Below, piece by piece: positions 1 through 13,060 of a stretch of DNA of 64,000 nt. The position numbers were made by a program, and so were the translations under genes. Source of the stretch: Hetaerina americana (lineage: Eukaryota > Arthropoda > Insecta > Odonata > Calopterygidae); assembly GCA_022747635.1 (NCBI GenBank), contig JAKTNV010000007.1, positions 4,227,905 through 4,291,904 of the forward strand, given 5' to 3'. Positions within the stretch are counted from its first letter, which is position 1; every line of letters begins with the position of its first letter. The notes under the pieces were generated by a model. That model saw nothing but the letters and a program-made list of their open reading frames with translations. It was not told the origin of the DNA and made no database searches.

Positions 1-45
1 GTCTTTATTTCACGAACGGGTACTACTTTCCGGATGACCCTCGTA
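1..45 (+). mobile_element. 3' end of a mariner-type element cut by the window edge
   Basis: The first 43 bases are identical to the last 43 bases of the mariner element ending at 34633. They include its 33-base terminal inverted repeat (11-43), and the dinucleotide TA follows at 44-45, the target expected for Tc1/mariner insertions. The flanks after the TA differ between the two places, so this is an independent insertion in the same orientation rather than a segmental duplication. The rest of this copy lies upstream of the window. Confidence 0.88.
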
Positions 46-1255
46 GTTAGTAGTGAAAGCTATGCATATAAATCCACTTGCCCGCCCATCAATCGCTCCC
101 ACGACGACCCCATGCCCTCGTCACACCTGGCTGACATACGCTCCATACGGAATAACTCCAACGGCAATAGCGCCTTTCGACGAAACAACCCGCCGGCAAG
201 ATTTGAGGAACAAAAGACAGAGCGCTTGCGTCCGTTCCGTGCGGCGAAATGGCATTATATATCCAAAAGAGTCCCCCCCCCCCTCTCTCTCTCTCGTAAG
301 CCACAGCGAGTTTAAAAAATACCGCGAATATGGCGGGGGGGGGGATGAGCAAAATGGGAGTCGACAAAAAAATGAAGAGCAACTCGCGGGATTCCCGCCA
401 TAACAGAAGCGAGCGAGAGAGGGGAGGGAGAGCGGAGTGCATGCGGGGAAGAGAACAAATGACTGCTTTTGGGCGAGGGAGAGTCAGACAATGCACGCGA
501 CGCCTACTCAACGACTGTCGGGCGATAAACGCTTGGCGAACAATGGCGTCGGGTCCGAATTATTATTTCGATTCGGAGTGAGAGGAAGACCCGGGGGGTG
601 GGGCTGGAAGGGGGGAGAGAAGAGAAAGGGAAGGCAAAGTTTCACCAAAATCTCCCTCTTCCCGCCACCGCGAATTGTTTCCAGTTTTTTCCGTGAGCAG
701 GCAAGAGTCAGGGAGGAGGGCACGGTTTCCCGCGGAAGGAAGAAATAAACGACCCGGAGCACGCCCACAAATAAAGCAAGGCGCGTATTTCAAGACGGCG
801 GCAGTCCCACGCGTCTCGTGACATCTGGCGCCGTCACGGACAACATATATTTCTAGAGTTAAAACCAAGTTTTCAAATTCGCTTCGAACGCACGGAAGTC
901 ACGATCGAGGTCAGCCCCTGACGTGGGCAGCAGAGAGAGAGAGAGTTCCCCCTCGACTTGCCCCTCTCAAAGGCGAAAAAGGAATGCCCTCAGCAAGTAT
1001 CAGCGGGCTCTCAAATATGAACCTCGCCACATAGTTATAATGGGGAACAGGTTGTCCCAATGTCTACTCGTGTCGTTGTTTCATCCCAAACAAGGAATGA
1101 AAGGACGACACGAGTAGACATTGGGAGGGCAGGCCGGCAGCTGAAGACATTTGTGCCAGTAAGAACGTGCGCGTGATTGGGTAAGAGTAGGATTTCGAGG
1201 GAATGGAATGAAGGAAGATTGGAGAGAACACTTTGGCATCGCGGCGTTAGCGTAC
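46..1255. other. GC- and purine-rich non-coding stretch
   Basis: No supported gene. It contains short C/CT runs (277-298), G runs (334-343), a (GA)n run near 932-943 and a stem-loop at 1056-1125. Overlapping open frames on both strands are low-complexity and lack any recognisable domain. Confidence 0.5.
1056..1125. repeat. 21-bp perfect hairpin with 28-nt loop
   Basis: Bases 1056-1076 (starting CCCAATGTCTACTCG) are the exact reverse complement of 1105-1125. The loop 1077-1104 holds a further imperfect complement (TTTCAT against ATGAAA), so the hairpin extends inward with mismatches. No terminal repeats or target duplication are obvious. It may be a small foldback element or a remnant of one. 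Confidence 0.8.
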
Positions 1256-1394
1256 ACATCTGCGAAAGCCTCCGAGGGGTCCTCTGTTTAGCGCCCCACT
1301 CGACGGACAGCCGAATTCTCTTGAATTTGCAACCATATTAGGGCAAATATTTAGGAATTGGGAAACGTCTGAAAAATCAATCCATCGATGCGGA

Positions 1395-1455
1395 GTTCTG
1401 GGATTCGAACCCGAACTCTCGTGGCGTGAAGCCAGAGCAATCCAAACGGGTTGTC
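1395..1455 (-). repeat. tRNA-like fragment with perfect B box, possible SINE head
   Basis: On the minus strand, 1411-1401 reads GGTTCGAATCC, a perfect match to the RNA polymerase III B-box consensus. A short stem-loop lies upstream (TGGC, five bases, GCCA). The cloverleaf is incomplete: the T-stem contains a mismatch and no convincing acceptor stem is seen. It is better read as a tRNA-derived SINE remnant than a functional tRNA gene. The A box is not convincing. Confidence 0.3.
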
Positions 1456-1559
1456 GAATTTTGAACCCGTATGTGCTTTTAGATGTTGGTGATATATATT
1501 TTTTGACCGCTATTTTGATTCGCAATGTGAGGTGTACTGAAGGGAGCAATGATAATTTT

Positions 1560-4500
1560 CCGTGCCTTTCATGGCGGTTTACACATTTCTTCAGTTTTTG
1601 CTTTCCTTTTGGGGCGTGGAAATAGCTTGCTCAGGAAACCTTTTCATATGTTTCCCTCTTTCGCTTAGGTGCTCTCTTTTCCAAAGATATTTTATGACTG
1701 AAATCATTTTTTAACTATTGACACTTCTTTATTGATCTCTTTTTTTATGCTCGTAATGCTTCGTAATTTTCAGTTTACCTTCCAAATAGCTGATTTTTCT
1801 TGAGATTACACTAATTCTTAGGCTTTTGCAATTTATAAATATCGCGTTGAAATGTCAAAATTCTTTGATATAACCTTGAGACTTCATTCAATATCTTTTT
1901 CGTCAAATGCTCCCCATCTCAGTTCCCAATTAGATTGCGATTGCGATTCCCGATCGGCTTCCGCTCTTGGCATTCGCGGCGTCCTGAACGCTGATCTTCC
2001 GCTGGAAACATTTTATTCCCAAGAACTCCCAGGTGTGCCAAGTCAATTGCATCTCACTCAAAAAACTCATTGCAGTGACAATCCCAGCTGTATGCGACAG
2101 GGATAAGAATCATACGATGGAAAAGGAAAACGGAAGATTTTGGATACAGAAGGATCTTAATGGCAAGAGGCAATTACGTGTGACGCCGTAATATTTTACT
2201 CTGCCCCCACATGTTTCGTTTCCCTCCTCCGTAGATTATTGGAAATAGCTGTCCAACAATACTGGACCGTCTTTCCTGCTTACACTCCGGGTGTCTTCAA
2301 ACACAGACCATTTTCTGTATATTCTAGAAACTTCACAAATATTTGCGCGTAAAATGAAAAAATAAATCAGAATAGTTTGAAAATCAGAAAGTAAATGTTT
2401 AAGAGCCAGTACCTGTTAGCACACCATATCACTTGTGGATTATATATTTTTCTGAGATACTTAACTTTGTGCGACTCTGAAGAGGGAGACTTTCAATAAA
2501 TGCTCAAAAATGTCCTTTTACCACTGATTGGAAGTCAGCTTTGCCTGGAAGTGTGCGCCCATGGATCATTCCACGTTCATATAATTTAATTATTCCGGTT
2601 TTACCCACAATGGAGCAGTTGCGCTGCGTTTTGTCTTGCTAAACATATTCTCAACAAATACACTTCTGAAACTACCAAGTAGTGAATGGGTTCCAAAATT
2701 ACTACTTTCGTAGAACTCATATAATCGACCAATCGATCTCTTACTGAATCTCTCACATGCATGAATATAGAAAAATGCCCAATTCGCAAGTTTTTTTTCT
2801 TTTATCTAATATTCGAGGCAAATAATAGTAATTTTCTGATGCGGGCAGTTCTTTCCGTTTTTACATGATTTCCTCCATGCCCTCCCACGAGTCACCAAAT
2901 GGCGACACCATCTTTGCCCAAGAATCCATTCTTAAGCCAAGCAAAGTATTCACGTCTCCTGACATCATTATTGCTTTACCCGCGCAGCATTAATTTCTCC
3001 TGTTTTAGCAACCGACTCGTGCCTTGCGATTTTAGTATCTCTCTTCGCCGATGGATAACCAGCTGATCGCAATCTCTTCTATTCTTAACTTTCGCTCAAC
3101 CCTGCAGTTTTACCGAATGTTATGAAGCAATAAACTTTTAGATACGTACTCCTTTGTACTAGTTGTCTATGCCCACCATTATAAGATCAATCTAATTTGC
3201 TTCTTCCGCCTTCACAATCTTATCCTCCAGACATTCATTCCTTTTCAGCAACGGGATGCATTCCATAGGTTTCCCTGGGATTCTTTCTGCAAGCACACGC
3301 ATTACGTATTATTCCCAATTTTATGATAAATCGCCGCTTTTCCATCATTAGCTTTTCTAACACCCTTCTCCTATGCATTAATCCTGTGTCGTCTTTAAAG
3401 CAATCCTTAATGTATCTGAGGAACTTTTCTGAATTCCCTGAAATTAGCACGTTCCACGCAAAAGTTGTTTGAAACACTTTGGCATAAAATTGAAGCTACC
3501 GCACAGAACAAGATTTAAAATAATTTATACGCAGCAAATCTTTGAGCTAAGTAAAAATGGAACAGTTCAATCAACCCATTCATGAAATAACATCAGAAAG
3601 TCAATTAAGACGCTTCAAATTCAATGATACCTTTGAAAACGTTTTCCCACTTGGTCCTCACGTGCCTCTCTGGAAATCGACGTGATAACAGCGCATTCAA
3701 ATTCAGTGCTCTCGAAAAGATTTACTTCTCCTTTCCGAGCGTTTTTAAAAGGAAATAAGCTTCGAATAGCCACAGAAAATCTCATTAAAAGTTTTTAAAT
3801 GATAAAAAAGAATCTCATAGGTTTCAGTAGCACACACGGACGATAGCATTTAAGAGGTCATAGAATGAGATTTCTCCTTTCACAATGATAATTTATTTTA
3901 CGCTTCTGTTGAGGAAAAGTAATCAGAGAGCATTTCGTCTCAGAAAAAAATCCATCACATTCCACGAGCATCGCCGACCGACTTTTTCCCTTTTCGGCGA
4001 TTCCCCTTTTCCCGGTCACTGATCTACCTACTGGCAGCAGATGAAACTAAATAGAATCGAGTATTGCGGGGGAGACATTATAATCGAACATCAAGTCAAT
4101 CTTTTATTCAACCTATCGTCAAAAACGATACATTTAAGAAATTTTTATGGAATTATTTCTGTGGTAGAAATGGTTACTCGATGAAATTTCGTAATGTTTC
4201 GCATTATGGTCATAAAAAAATTGAAGAACTTAGGAGAAACCACTGCAGACAACTCAAATTCCGTACATCCATCGAACAATGACGACTTTAATTTTAAATT
4301 ATCAATTTCCTGCGAAAGTGAAGCTATCGATCTTTTCAGTACACTTTGATTTTTATATGGTGGCTGAATAACTCGAACGAGTGCAAAGATTATCGTGATT
4401 AATATCAGTTTTAACATGCATGGATATTGAGGCCGATATGGAAACCGATCTTTCACTTTCAAAATATTAAATACCTTCTCGATTCGAAATGAGAATGAGT

Positions 4501-6200
4501 TCAATTCATCTCATTCCTTATGAACAAAACAAAACCAAAGAAATACCACACATTATAAGTGTACTAGAATTCGAACAGTAGAAAAAGTGACCGGCGCTCA
4601 ATTTAACTTTCACAATTGGTCTAATATCAATAAGTGCCAATTATTTTTAAATATGCATCTTTTTAAGCGTTTACTAACCAACAAATATTCGTGTCATACA
4701 ACTTGAGGCAACATACGCAGCAGCGCACTCAATCCGGCTCGGCTCCCAAACCCCTTTGGGGAGAACGCTAGACCCAATTTATACGGCCTAAAAAACGGCC
4801 GCCCGCGATGCACGCGCGCCAACTAAATTGCGTGCTCTCACAGGATACAATATCAGAGGAACTCGCTCCCGAGAGGAGGCAATCGTTTACGGGCAGCAGC
4901 AAGCAGTTCGTCGGATGCAAACAAAATCGCCACTCCGTTCGCCTTTGTCGCCGAGGAAAACATCACACGGACGATGAAATCTTCAATTATTACCGATGCC
5001 CATGGTGAATAACAATTTGATGACGCGGCCTGGCGAGAGAAAACAGCGTCGAGTAGCCGAAGAATATCGCCGAAACTCGAAGCTCGAGCAAATTCGACGA
5101 CCGGAATCATTGTCGATTTCACGATCATGAAAACATTATTGAAGAAAAAACAAATGCCCAATTTTGTAGCATTAGTATTAATTTTTTAATATTTTTATTT
5201 TAATTATCATTTACCTCAACATGAGAGTACATACATATTTAACAGTTTCAACAGCATTCAAATCAGTATCTACGGTCTGGTAAGTATTTTGCTTCCGCCA
5301 TTGTTGGCTCATCAGCAGATATCTCTTAACTATCAAAATTGAGATTTTCAAATAAATCCAGAAGTTGCGAAGGAAATGAATGTGTATCCATTTCTTCAAA
5401 ATATTATCGATGAATTTTTAAACATTTTATAATTGCCCTTGGATTGTTTATTTTTGTACTTAAAATTTGCACGCTAGACTTATATAAATGCATTTGCAAG
5501 CAAAAGAAGACTGCAGCGAGAGCTTCAGTTTTCTTTTTGGTTAGAGTCATGACGGTCACGTCAGAAATTAATATTATTTTCACCCCTTCGGTGAGATTTG
5601 GGGAACGGGAGCATTTTTTGAGCCATCCTGCATACTTTCTCTTGTTAAATGCAAATCAAGTGATAACGAAGTGAATAATTATATCTTGTGGATGCATGGC
5701 ATTTTTTGAGCAGCTTTCATGCCCTGCAAAGTATTTTATTATGGGACAAATGTGAACGAAGTGGCTCATTTCCAAAATAGCTATTCTCATGTCTACCTTT
5801 TAAAATCTGACAATAGAGGGCCAAAAAACAAAGCATCGCGCGCTTCTCTGGAAACATTTGAATTTACAATCATTTGGGAAACACAAGAACGAAGGATACA
5901 AAATCTTTTGGAGCGTATGAAAAAAAAATTAAAATTCTTTCATTCTGCACGAGGCTTTACCATCAGCGAAAAAATTTTTAATTCACCTATTATGTAGTTG
6001 TTCAACATCATAGGGATAACTTCTTCCTGGAGTGTACCAAAGGAGGACTCTTCCAGATCACATGCAAATCTTCAAACGCGTTGACTGAAATTAGCAGAAT
6101 GTGATCGCGATTCCTTGAATAATCTCCGTAATTGAAAAGAGACATTCCCGCGACACGCTCGAGTTTCTGCATCACAAGCCACGGCCATAAGAGCATCTCC
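1560..6200. other. AT-rich unassigned sequence
   Basis: No recognisable gene, RNA or transposon in either strand. Open frames are short and lack domains. The most protein-like of them, on the minus strand near 4830-5110, has a run of about 100 residues but no recognisable family, so it is not called. Confidence 0.4.
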
Positions 6201-7080
6201 CGCACCCTCCCACGGTTGCATAGGGAAGAGCGGAGCCGCCGCCGACGTATTCATCCGAGCATCTCCACATTTTTTAAGCCTCTGCTTCTTTCCTCATGCT
6301 CTTGCCGAATCATCCAACGCTTCCTGAATGCCGACTAGTCGGGGCTTGCAAACAAAGCTTCTTCCAAGAGACTTGGGCCCCTCCCCCTTCGTCTCACTCG
6401 GAGATCCAGAAAGTAGACGGAAGACGGGAGTCATTCGCACACGCGGAAAGGGAGACACGACCGACACACTAATGGTTTCATCCCCCGCCCACTAATCCAC
6501 CCGCCAACCCTCCCAGGCCGACGCAACTCCACCCCCCCATCCCAAGTGGCTTGCTTCGGCAGCCTCCGTAATCCACGGTGAGCTTTTAACGAGGACTCCG
6601 GGGCGAAATAAGGGGCCGCACCAAAAGGCCCCTCCACCCCGCTTTCTCAATCCCTTTAATCCGCATGGTTGGCGACAATGACACTCGGGGGAAAAATCAA
6701 GTGTGGAGACGAAGGAACAGAGAGGCAGGGCGAGACAAAAGGCGGGAAGACGTCTCGCGCGCGCGGCGGGAACCAAACCGCACCCTTCCCACCCCTCCTG
6801 CCATACACCCCCCCCCCCACATTATTGAGCCAAGCCGTCGTCGCAGCCATTGTTCCCATTAAAACCCGCGGAGGGAGAGCATCAGGTGAGCGGGAGCGTC
6901 TTCCCCGCTCCGAGGGCGGCCCGCGGCCGCGTGTGAGATGCGCGTGGCCACGGGACGCCCCCGCCCATGACTGCCTTGGTTACAGGTGTCGAAATACAGG
7001 AAACGAGCCGGCGTACGAGGAAGAGAGATCGAAATGATTCGGAGAGCAGGCCGAGGAGCAGGCGATGGAAAAGCGATAAC
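6200..7080. other. GC-rich island with C-runs
   Basis: A block of high GC content with several CpG-rich words and poly-C/G runs (for example near 6530 and 6808), bounded by AT-rich DNA on both sides. Overlapping frames are open on both strands because stop codons are rare at this composition. It could be a CpG-rich regulatory region or an unrecognised exon-bearing segment; nothing here decides between them. Confidence 0.35.
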
Positions 7081-7099
7081 ATTCCATAAATGACAAGAA

Positions 7100-9260
7100 C
7101 ATTTTTAATCCTCCGTTACTAGTGCTCGGTCACACTTTCGCTATTTTCAAAGTATGTTCAACATTAGAAAATTGACATGCATATGCCCTGTCCCGTGCTG
7201 GGGTTACCCGATAGTGGCATTCCCTTTGGAGGCAAATAACTGATGTGAATACATGCTATCGAATTCTGCCTGAATGACAAATATGAGAGGCAATCCATTA
7301 GAATGTTTTAGCAAGAATATTACATTTGATTTTACTGCATCTTTAAAATTATTATCGGGTTTGAAATAACTAGAAATATATTTTAAACACAGGCCGAGGT
7401 TTTCGAGGAAAATAATTTCGGAATCGAGTAGAGGTGGCGGACGACAAAAGGACGAAAACTAAAGGAGAGGTGAGGGTTAGCGCGAGGAATACGACGGACG
7501 GACGAGACATCGGAGCCGAACAGAAGCTCTAGTGCGAAGTGAGGAAGAATGTCGCGGCCGATATACTTTCGGACAGACGGACGGATTGATAAACGAGCGG
7601 AGATTAAGTTTGTCCATTTTCCTTTTGGAGGGGAGAGTTTGAATTCCATTGATCTAAGTTCGACATGAATGTTCAAAGTCGATCCGATAAATATGCGAGA
7701 TATATTTCTGAAAACGCCAGCGTCACAATTACTGTTTGAAGAATGAAGAAAGATCACTCTCTCGGTCAGCCTGAGAGTGTGTGCGGCTGTGGTCCTCAGA
7801 AGGTCAAGGGCAAGGTGCTCGAGGTGGAGTTCTCTTCCACCGGAAATACTCGAGATACGGACTCATATGTGGGAGGTCTAAGCCACGCGACCGCTGGTAC
7901 ACTCCAAGATTTAAAGAGATGAAATCACTCTCGGTCTTCCATTGCACCACTTGCCAACGCAACTAAACCAAAAATACCTTTAATTGACATTTAAAAACTT
8001 TATTTATGTAAGTCATTCATGCTGGGAATATTTCACAATTAACCGCAAACTTGACACCAAAGCAGGTACCATAAAACCCTCTGCAACATCCCCTTATTTT
8101 TGTTTTCCTGGAATGGCCTAAGTTTCAAACTTAAAGCACTGAGTATCCCTCTTGGCACCAGGAGGCACCACATAACAGAGTGTGCGGTAAATTGGCCATT
8201 CTAAGAATGCGAGTAGGTGCGAGAGTAAAAGCGGCACCCATCTTGAACAAGAACTTTTTCTTTGAAAAAAATTGGTGATAAACATTGCAGCGCTTCAACA
8301 ATTTCAAACTGCAAAAATCAAACCTAGGTTCCGGTCAAAGTTAGTGTTTTTTTTGCTCTTTGAAACTGTTGCATTTTCCTCTGCAATTAACCCTGAAGGA
8401 TCTCCGAGTTTCGTCATCTCAACTGTCTGGTCCGGGTTTAGCTATTGTTACATATATACTAGCTATTCATACATATTGTTACTAATTAGATACAGTCGCA
8501 AAAAAGAGATTAACGGCCAGATCGTGTCTCCAGATGCAAGGGTAAGAAGAGACGACAGTAATGGTTGAAGAGAAGGAAGCCGGCAGTTGGAGCGAACATT
8601 GGAGTGAATCCCGCGAGTGGGGCTGGAAATATGAACTTTGTGTTTGAAAAGGTTTCATGAAAGGATTGAAATGCCATCATTAAATATATGGATTGACGCA
8701 TTATAAAACAGGGTTGAAACTTATCGACCGAAGCATGAGTTTGCAAAGCAGGAGATATAGATGAGGGATTCGCCAGACACGTAGCAAAAGAGCCCGGCTG
8801 CGATGCTCTAGTCAAAAATTCACCAGCCGAAGAGTGCGTCGGGCGAGTGTTGGGTGCTTAGACCTGCAGAGACCTCACGCACCGACAAGGCGAAAACTCT
8901 TTCAATGAAATCAAGTCCGAATATTCTTCCATCGCGTCGGATAAGGCAATTACTGCTTGCTGTATCAACTAGAATATCAACGAAATAATTATTCAGCGAA
9001 CGCCGATATTTCCATTAATCTCGCAAGATCTCGCAAGAGGTCTCTAAAGGACCAAATCGCTATGAATACAGTTTCCTAGGAGATTTCTCCATGACAATTC
9101 AAAGGTTACAAGCAATGTTTATCTTCCACCTTAATGCCTCTTATGAATTTCTATTTGTTCCCTCGGTAAAAATGAGTAATTTGTGCCGATTTCGATATAT
9201 ATCAGAAATATAAATGTATAATGTCTAGAATCATGGTGAGTGCCGATGCCAAAATTTATT
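7100..9260. other. Unassigned sequence
   Basis: No supported gene or recognisable repeat. A minor palindromic word lies near 7757-7776. The short open frame at 7781-7966 has no recognisable domain. Confidence 0.35.
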
Positions 9261-9364
9261 TTGACTAATTACAAGAAAAAGTGCGCATTAGAATGTTTCG
9301 CACGCCTCTCGTCGCCCTCGTGATGCGTATTTCTTTCGCTAATGCGCGTTTTCCCTTCACCGAG

Positions 9365-9437
9365 GGATGGCGCCACCGTGAGGGAACATATTCAGTAATG
9401 AACTCCGCCGAAGGAAGGGGCCCCCAGATGGCGCCAC
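9365..9437 (+). promoter_or_regulatory. Pair of ATGGCGCCAC words, CTCF-like core
   Basis: The word ATGGCGCCAC occurs at 9367-9376 and 9428-9437, 61 bases apart, at the left edge of a GC-rich block. The same or a related word recurs at several other places in the window. It resembles the core of insect and vertebrate CTCF sites. The assignment is an inference from a short word and no binding is shown. Confidence 0.25.
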
Positions 9438-9479
9438 TCGCCGATGAGAGGGGCGCTTCCGGCCCCGCGAATAATGTGT

Positions 9480-10045
9480 CCCCCCGCAGGGACCCCGAGG
9501 GGGGGAGAGGGGAAGGACAGGGGGGGGGGGACAGGGGTGGTATCCTCAACGGCGAAGGCGGCGACGGTCGCATACGAACGCTCTTTTGTTTCGAGAGGGA
9601 GACCGCTGCGGGATTCCGTCAAATTGGCAAAAGAAGTCGACGGCGCGAGAAGTATTGGCTGCTGCTTTCTCTCCGGTAACCAGGCAACGGGAAAAAAGGG
9701 ATGCTAAGAGCGCCAAGTTCTGCAAAAAGGGCGGAAGGCTCATTGGCGAGGAAGGGAGGGAGGGGAATGGGGGGGGGGTAAAGCGCGCGGCTAAGAGAAA
9801 TGGCGGGGGGAGCCATTGAGAAATATTAGAGGTTTCGGGAATAATGGAAAAAAGAGATCTTTCTCCAAAAAAATAAGTAAAAAGAGACAACAATCCCTTT
9901 CCTCCTCTCCGCGTCTCTTGGAGACGAAAGAGGGACGAAGGGAGACGAGGAGGGATAAGGGAGACGGAGAAGGGAGACGAAGAGGGGAGGCGATGATTGA
10001 AGAGAGAAACATGGGCGAGGTGGGAAGGGAGAGGAAATGCGAGGG
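9480..10045. repeat. Strand-asymmetric polypurine tract
   Basis: The plus strand is almost entirely G and A for long stretches, with G-runs near 9520-9530 and 9770-9778. An imperfect tandem of a GGGAGACGA-like unit lies at about 9926-9990. The long frames seen here, especially a 175-residue frame on the minus strand rich in Ser, Pro, Leu and Phe, are products of this composition. No gene is supported. Confidence 0.6.
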
Positions 10046-10199
10046 AACTCTTTAAATGCACGTAGCCGACCATTTAATAGTCACCTGATCCTGTTGGCAT
10101 GAACTCGAAGCAGGCATCGCAAAAATATCATGTATATTATTTGTCGTTGTTAAGGGTCTTCCGATTGGATTCCTTTTCTATTTCAGATGCCTTCTGGCT

Positions 10200-10680
10200 C
10201 TAAATTATGATCCATTGGGGCGGACGCCATTTCCCCCTACGACGACCCCCATGTCGCCCCCAACGAGATGTCCACGCCCGCCTCCGACGCGCCCCCGCGA
10301 CCTGCCCCCACCTGCAGTCTTCCAGCCACGAGTTCCCGGGGCGAAGGGGGGGGGAGGGAATAACGCCTAATTAACGCCACGTCCTTCTCCGCCCCCTCGT
10401 GCGGTGGCAGGCGGGAAACGGGACGCCTCGCCCTGGCGTGGCGGGGCAGGGGCGGCAAAGTGCGGGAGGGAGTCGACGAGCACACGCCCCCGGGCGAAGT
10501 CGAGCGGTGTGAAGGGGCGTTGTGGGAGGGGGGCGTCGACCCTTTTGCAATGCTTCCTTAGTCCGTCGCAGGGGCAGAGGGGCGAGAGGGGGGCCTCGCG
10601 TCATTTTACGATGGGAGGCGTCACCGAAAGCGCGGATGGCCAATAAAAGGACATCGCAGATGACCATCGTCATAACATTC
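10200..10680. other. GC-rich block
   Basis: CpG-rich sequence with G-runs near 10347-10356 and 10525-10540. Frames are open on both strands without recognisable domains. No gene is supported. Confidence 0.35.
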
Positions 10681-10689
10681 ATACTGAAA

Positions 10690-13055
10690 GATAGGTAAAT
10701 GCACTTCGAAAGCCTAACGCAAGCGTCTGGTGAAGAAAATTGGAAAACTCAACAACTCTGAGCTATAGTGTCTTGTCTACAGACGCGACAACGGATGGGA
10801 TGGACGCAACGCGAGGTCCATGGTCATTTGGAAAAGGACTGAATTATCCACTTTCCATGAAATGCACCTAGTATCTCAGTTCTCTCAGTAAAATATGCAT
10901 GCTCTTCGAGGAATTCACTATTCTTGGAGCCTTCAAGCAAATCTACATACTTCGGGTTATACTTTTTTGATAATTTGGCTGAGTGTCACGGAATTAATTC
11001 AAAGAAATTGGAAATAAAAGGTATAGAAGGCGAATGTGTCGGAAACGCGAAAGTTGCAACACACGAGCTTCGTATGATCGAATACTTTACAAGGTCACCT
11101 TACTCTTACTGTGTCCACTATGTAGATATTAATAATTGATGTAAAACCTTAGTAATACTTTGAATATTTTTTTGAAATGAGGACAATAATTAAATGGAAA
11201 AGTAAAGGCAATAATACTATTTGCGTGACCCATTTGAAAAAGATTAATTCATGGACTTGATTTTTGATCCTCAGGGAGCATTCTGAGGTGGAATCGTTTT
11301 ACCAACGTGTTTATTTGAAAGAAAATAAATTCTAATGGTGATCTCAGATTGCATCATTCATTTATAGCTAAAATACAAGTGACATTTATGATAATGGAAA
11401 TACCTTCACCCACCTCCTTTTACTGTTTAGACTTTTACACATGCCCGTCGAAATACTAGTTGCGCGGGATTTTGAGAATAACTTGTAAAAAAAAACTCCG
11501 AAACATCCAGCAACGGTGCTGCTTCAGCGGCAAAGCCCATCAGGGTGACATTCAGCATCCGTACGCGATGATGAATTTGTAAAACAATTGTATATTTCTT
11601 GATTTATTTTTTTTAATTGGATGAGAGATGATAACAAAAAAAAATTTCAACAAATATAGATTTTATTTTTTGCCTACATTTTAAAATACGTTGCTCAAAT
11701 AACCGTCAATTTAGCGAGAAAATATATTTAGCGCTGAATCTAATGCGATGCCACAAGCTGGCTGGACCAAAGTAGCGGCTTCGAAACCATGCTGGCGTAT
11801 GTACGCTGTACTGCTTTTTCATATCTCATACGGAGTCTTAACCATTTGATGCGGTCGTGCATGCAAACATCATGACGGCTTATCCGAGGCCTCGCTTGGA
11901 CTGTTCCAAGTGAAAAAGACGTCGGTGGCGCCCTCCAGTCTGCTCCAGGAGACGCGTCACGCGCCAAAAGGGATACGCACTTTATACAGAAACTTATTTA
12001 TTCTTAAATACACACCGAGGGTATAATATATTTTTTCGGGTTCCCCAGCAGCTGACATTCCATCTCTCCCTTTTCTCGGCATTTACAGGCTCCGGTGATT
12101 TCCTGGAGCGGTTCCAAAAACTTTGAAGCGGAGGGGGACTGGAGGCTGCGGGGACGGGAGGCATCTGGAGGAGGAAGTTTATCTCCAGGGGGTTTGGCTC
12201 TTTGTTCGCGGAGTGCGAGGACGAAGAGATTGAAAAGAGAAGATGATCGAAGGGGAAAAGAAGGGAGGATGCCTTTCTTCTGATGCGACATGGCCGGGAA
12301 GCGGAGCGAGAGAGACGTCAGGGAACGCACGACTCTCGAGGGCTGCCCCCCCCCCGCGCCCCGGGCAGCAGGCGAGGCGGGGGGGGCGAGTTAATTGGCA
12401 GCACGCGTTTTAAAGCTTCGCGGATTCCTGGGACGGATAGAAATTCTCGTAACTCTTAAACGAGCTCAAGTTACCAACTTAACCGGAAAGTTAGAAGTGA
12501 AAATGAGTGACAACTTATCCTATAGAAATGGTAGGCTTGAGATATTAATACATATATGTAGTCATAGAAAGGGTTAAATAGAGATATGCAAGCAAAACTA
12601 TGGGGACGTGAAATAGATGAAGGAGAAGGAAATCACGGAGCACAGCTCAGAGAGAATATTGTTATCATTCGGGAATGTAATGGGGAAATTCTCAATGCAG
12701 ATGGAGCCAATGAAACGAGTAGGGTATTTGAAGAATCTTAATGGTGGAAATATAATACGCGCAATGACACTGGATAGAGAGAATAATTACGATGATAATG
12801 AGAAATGATATTATACTCTTAGGTCTGATTTTGGCGCTGCAGTCAATTCAGAGCGAACAGGGCCAAAGGTTTCAACGATATGCTCTCGCAATTAACAATT
12901 CTGGAAAGAAGGAATTTTATGTTTATAACGAACCAAATAGGTGATAAAAAAATGAGCAAGAAGAAATGGGAATGGGCTTCAATAATGTCAAAAAATGATT
13001 AAACAGAAAAATGTGTAAACCCCAAAACAATGATCTGGTACTTTCCCGACGAATA
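10690..13055. other. Unassigned sequence with a GC-rich patch
   Basis: Mostly AT-rich with no recognisable gene. A GC-rich patch at about 12100-12385 contains a C-run near 12347. A GTGGCGCCCTCCAG word, similar to the CTCF-like words elsewhere, lies at 11925-11938. Confidence 0.35.
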
Positions 13056-13060
13056 GTGTT

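Noticed and set aside
1395..1455. Functional tRNA gene on the minus strand
   Set aside because: The B box is perfect, but the T-stem has a mismatch, the acceptor stem is not convincing and the A box is weak, so a SINE remnant is more likely.
4853..5161. 102-residue minus-strand frame that looks moderately protein-like
   Set aside because: No recognisable domain and a competing plus-strand frame over the same bases. Not enough to call.
9546..10073. 175-residue open frame on the minus strand
   Set aside because: It is the complement of a polypurine tract, so it is a low-complexity Ser/Pro/Leu/Phe string rather than a protein.
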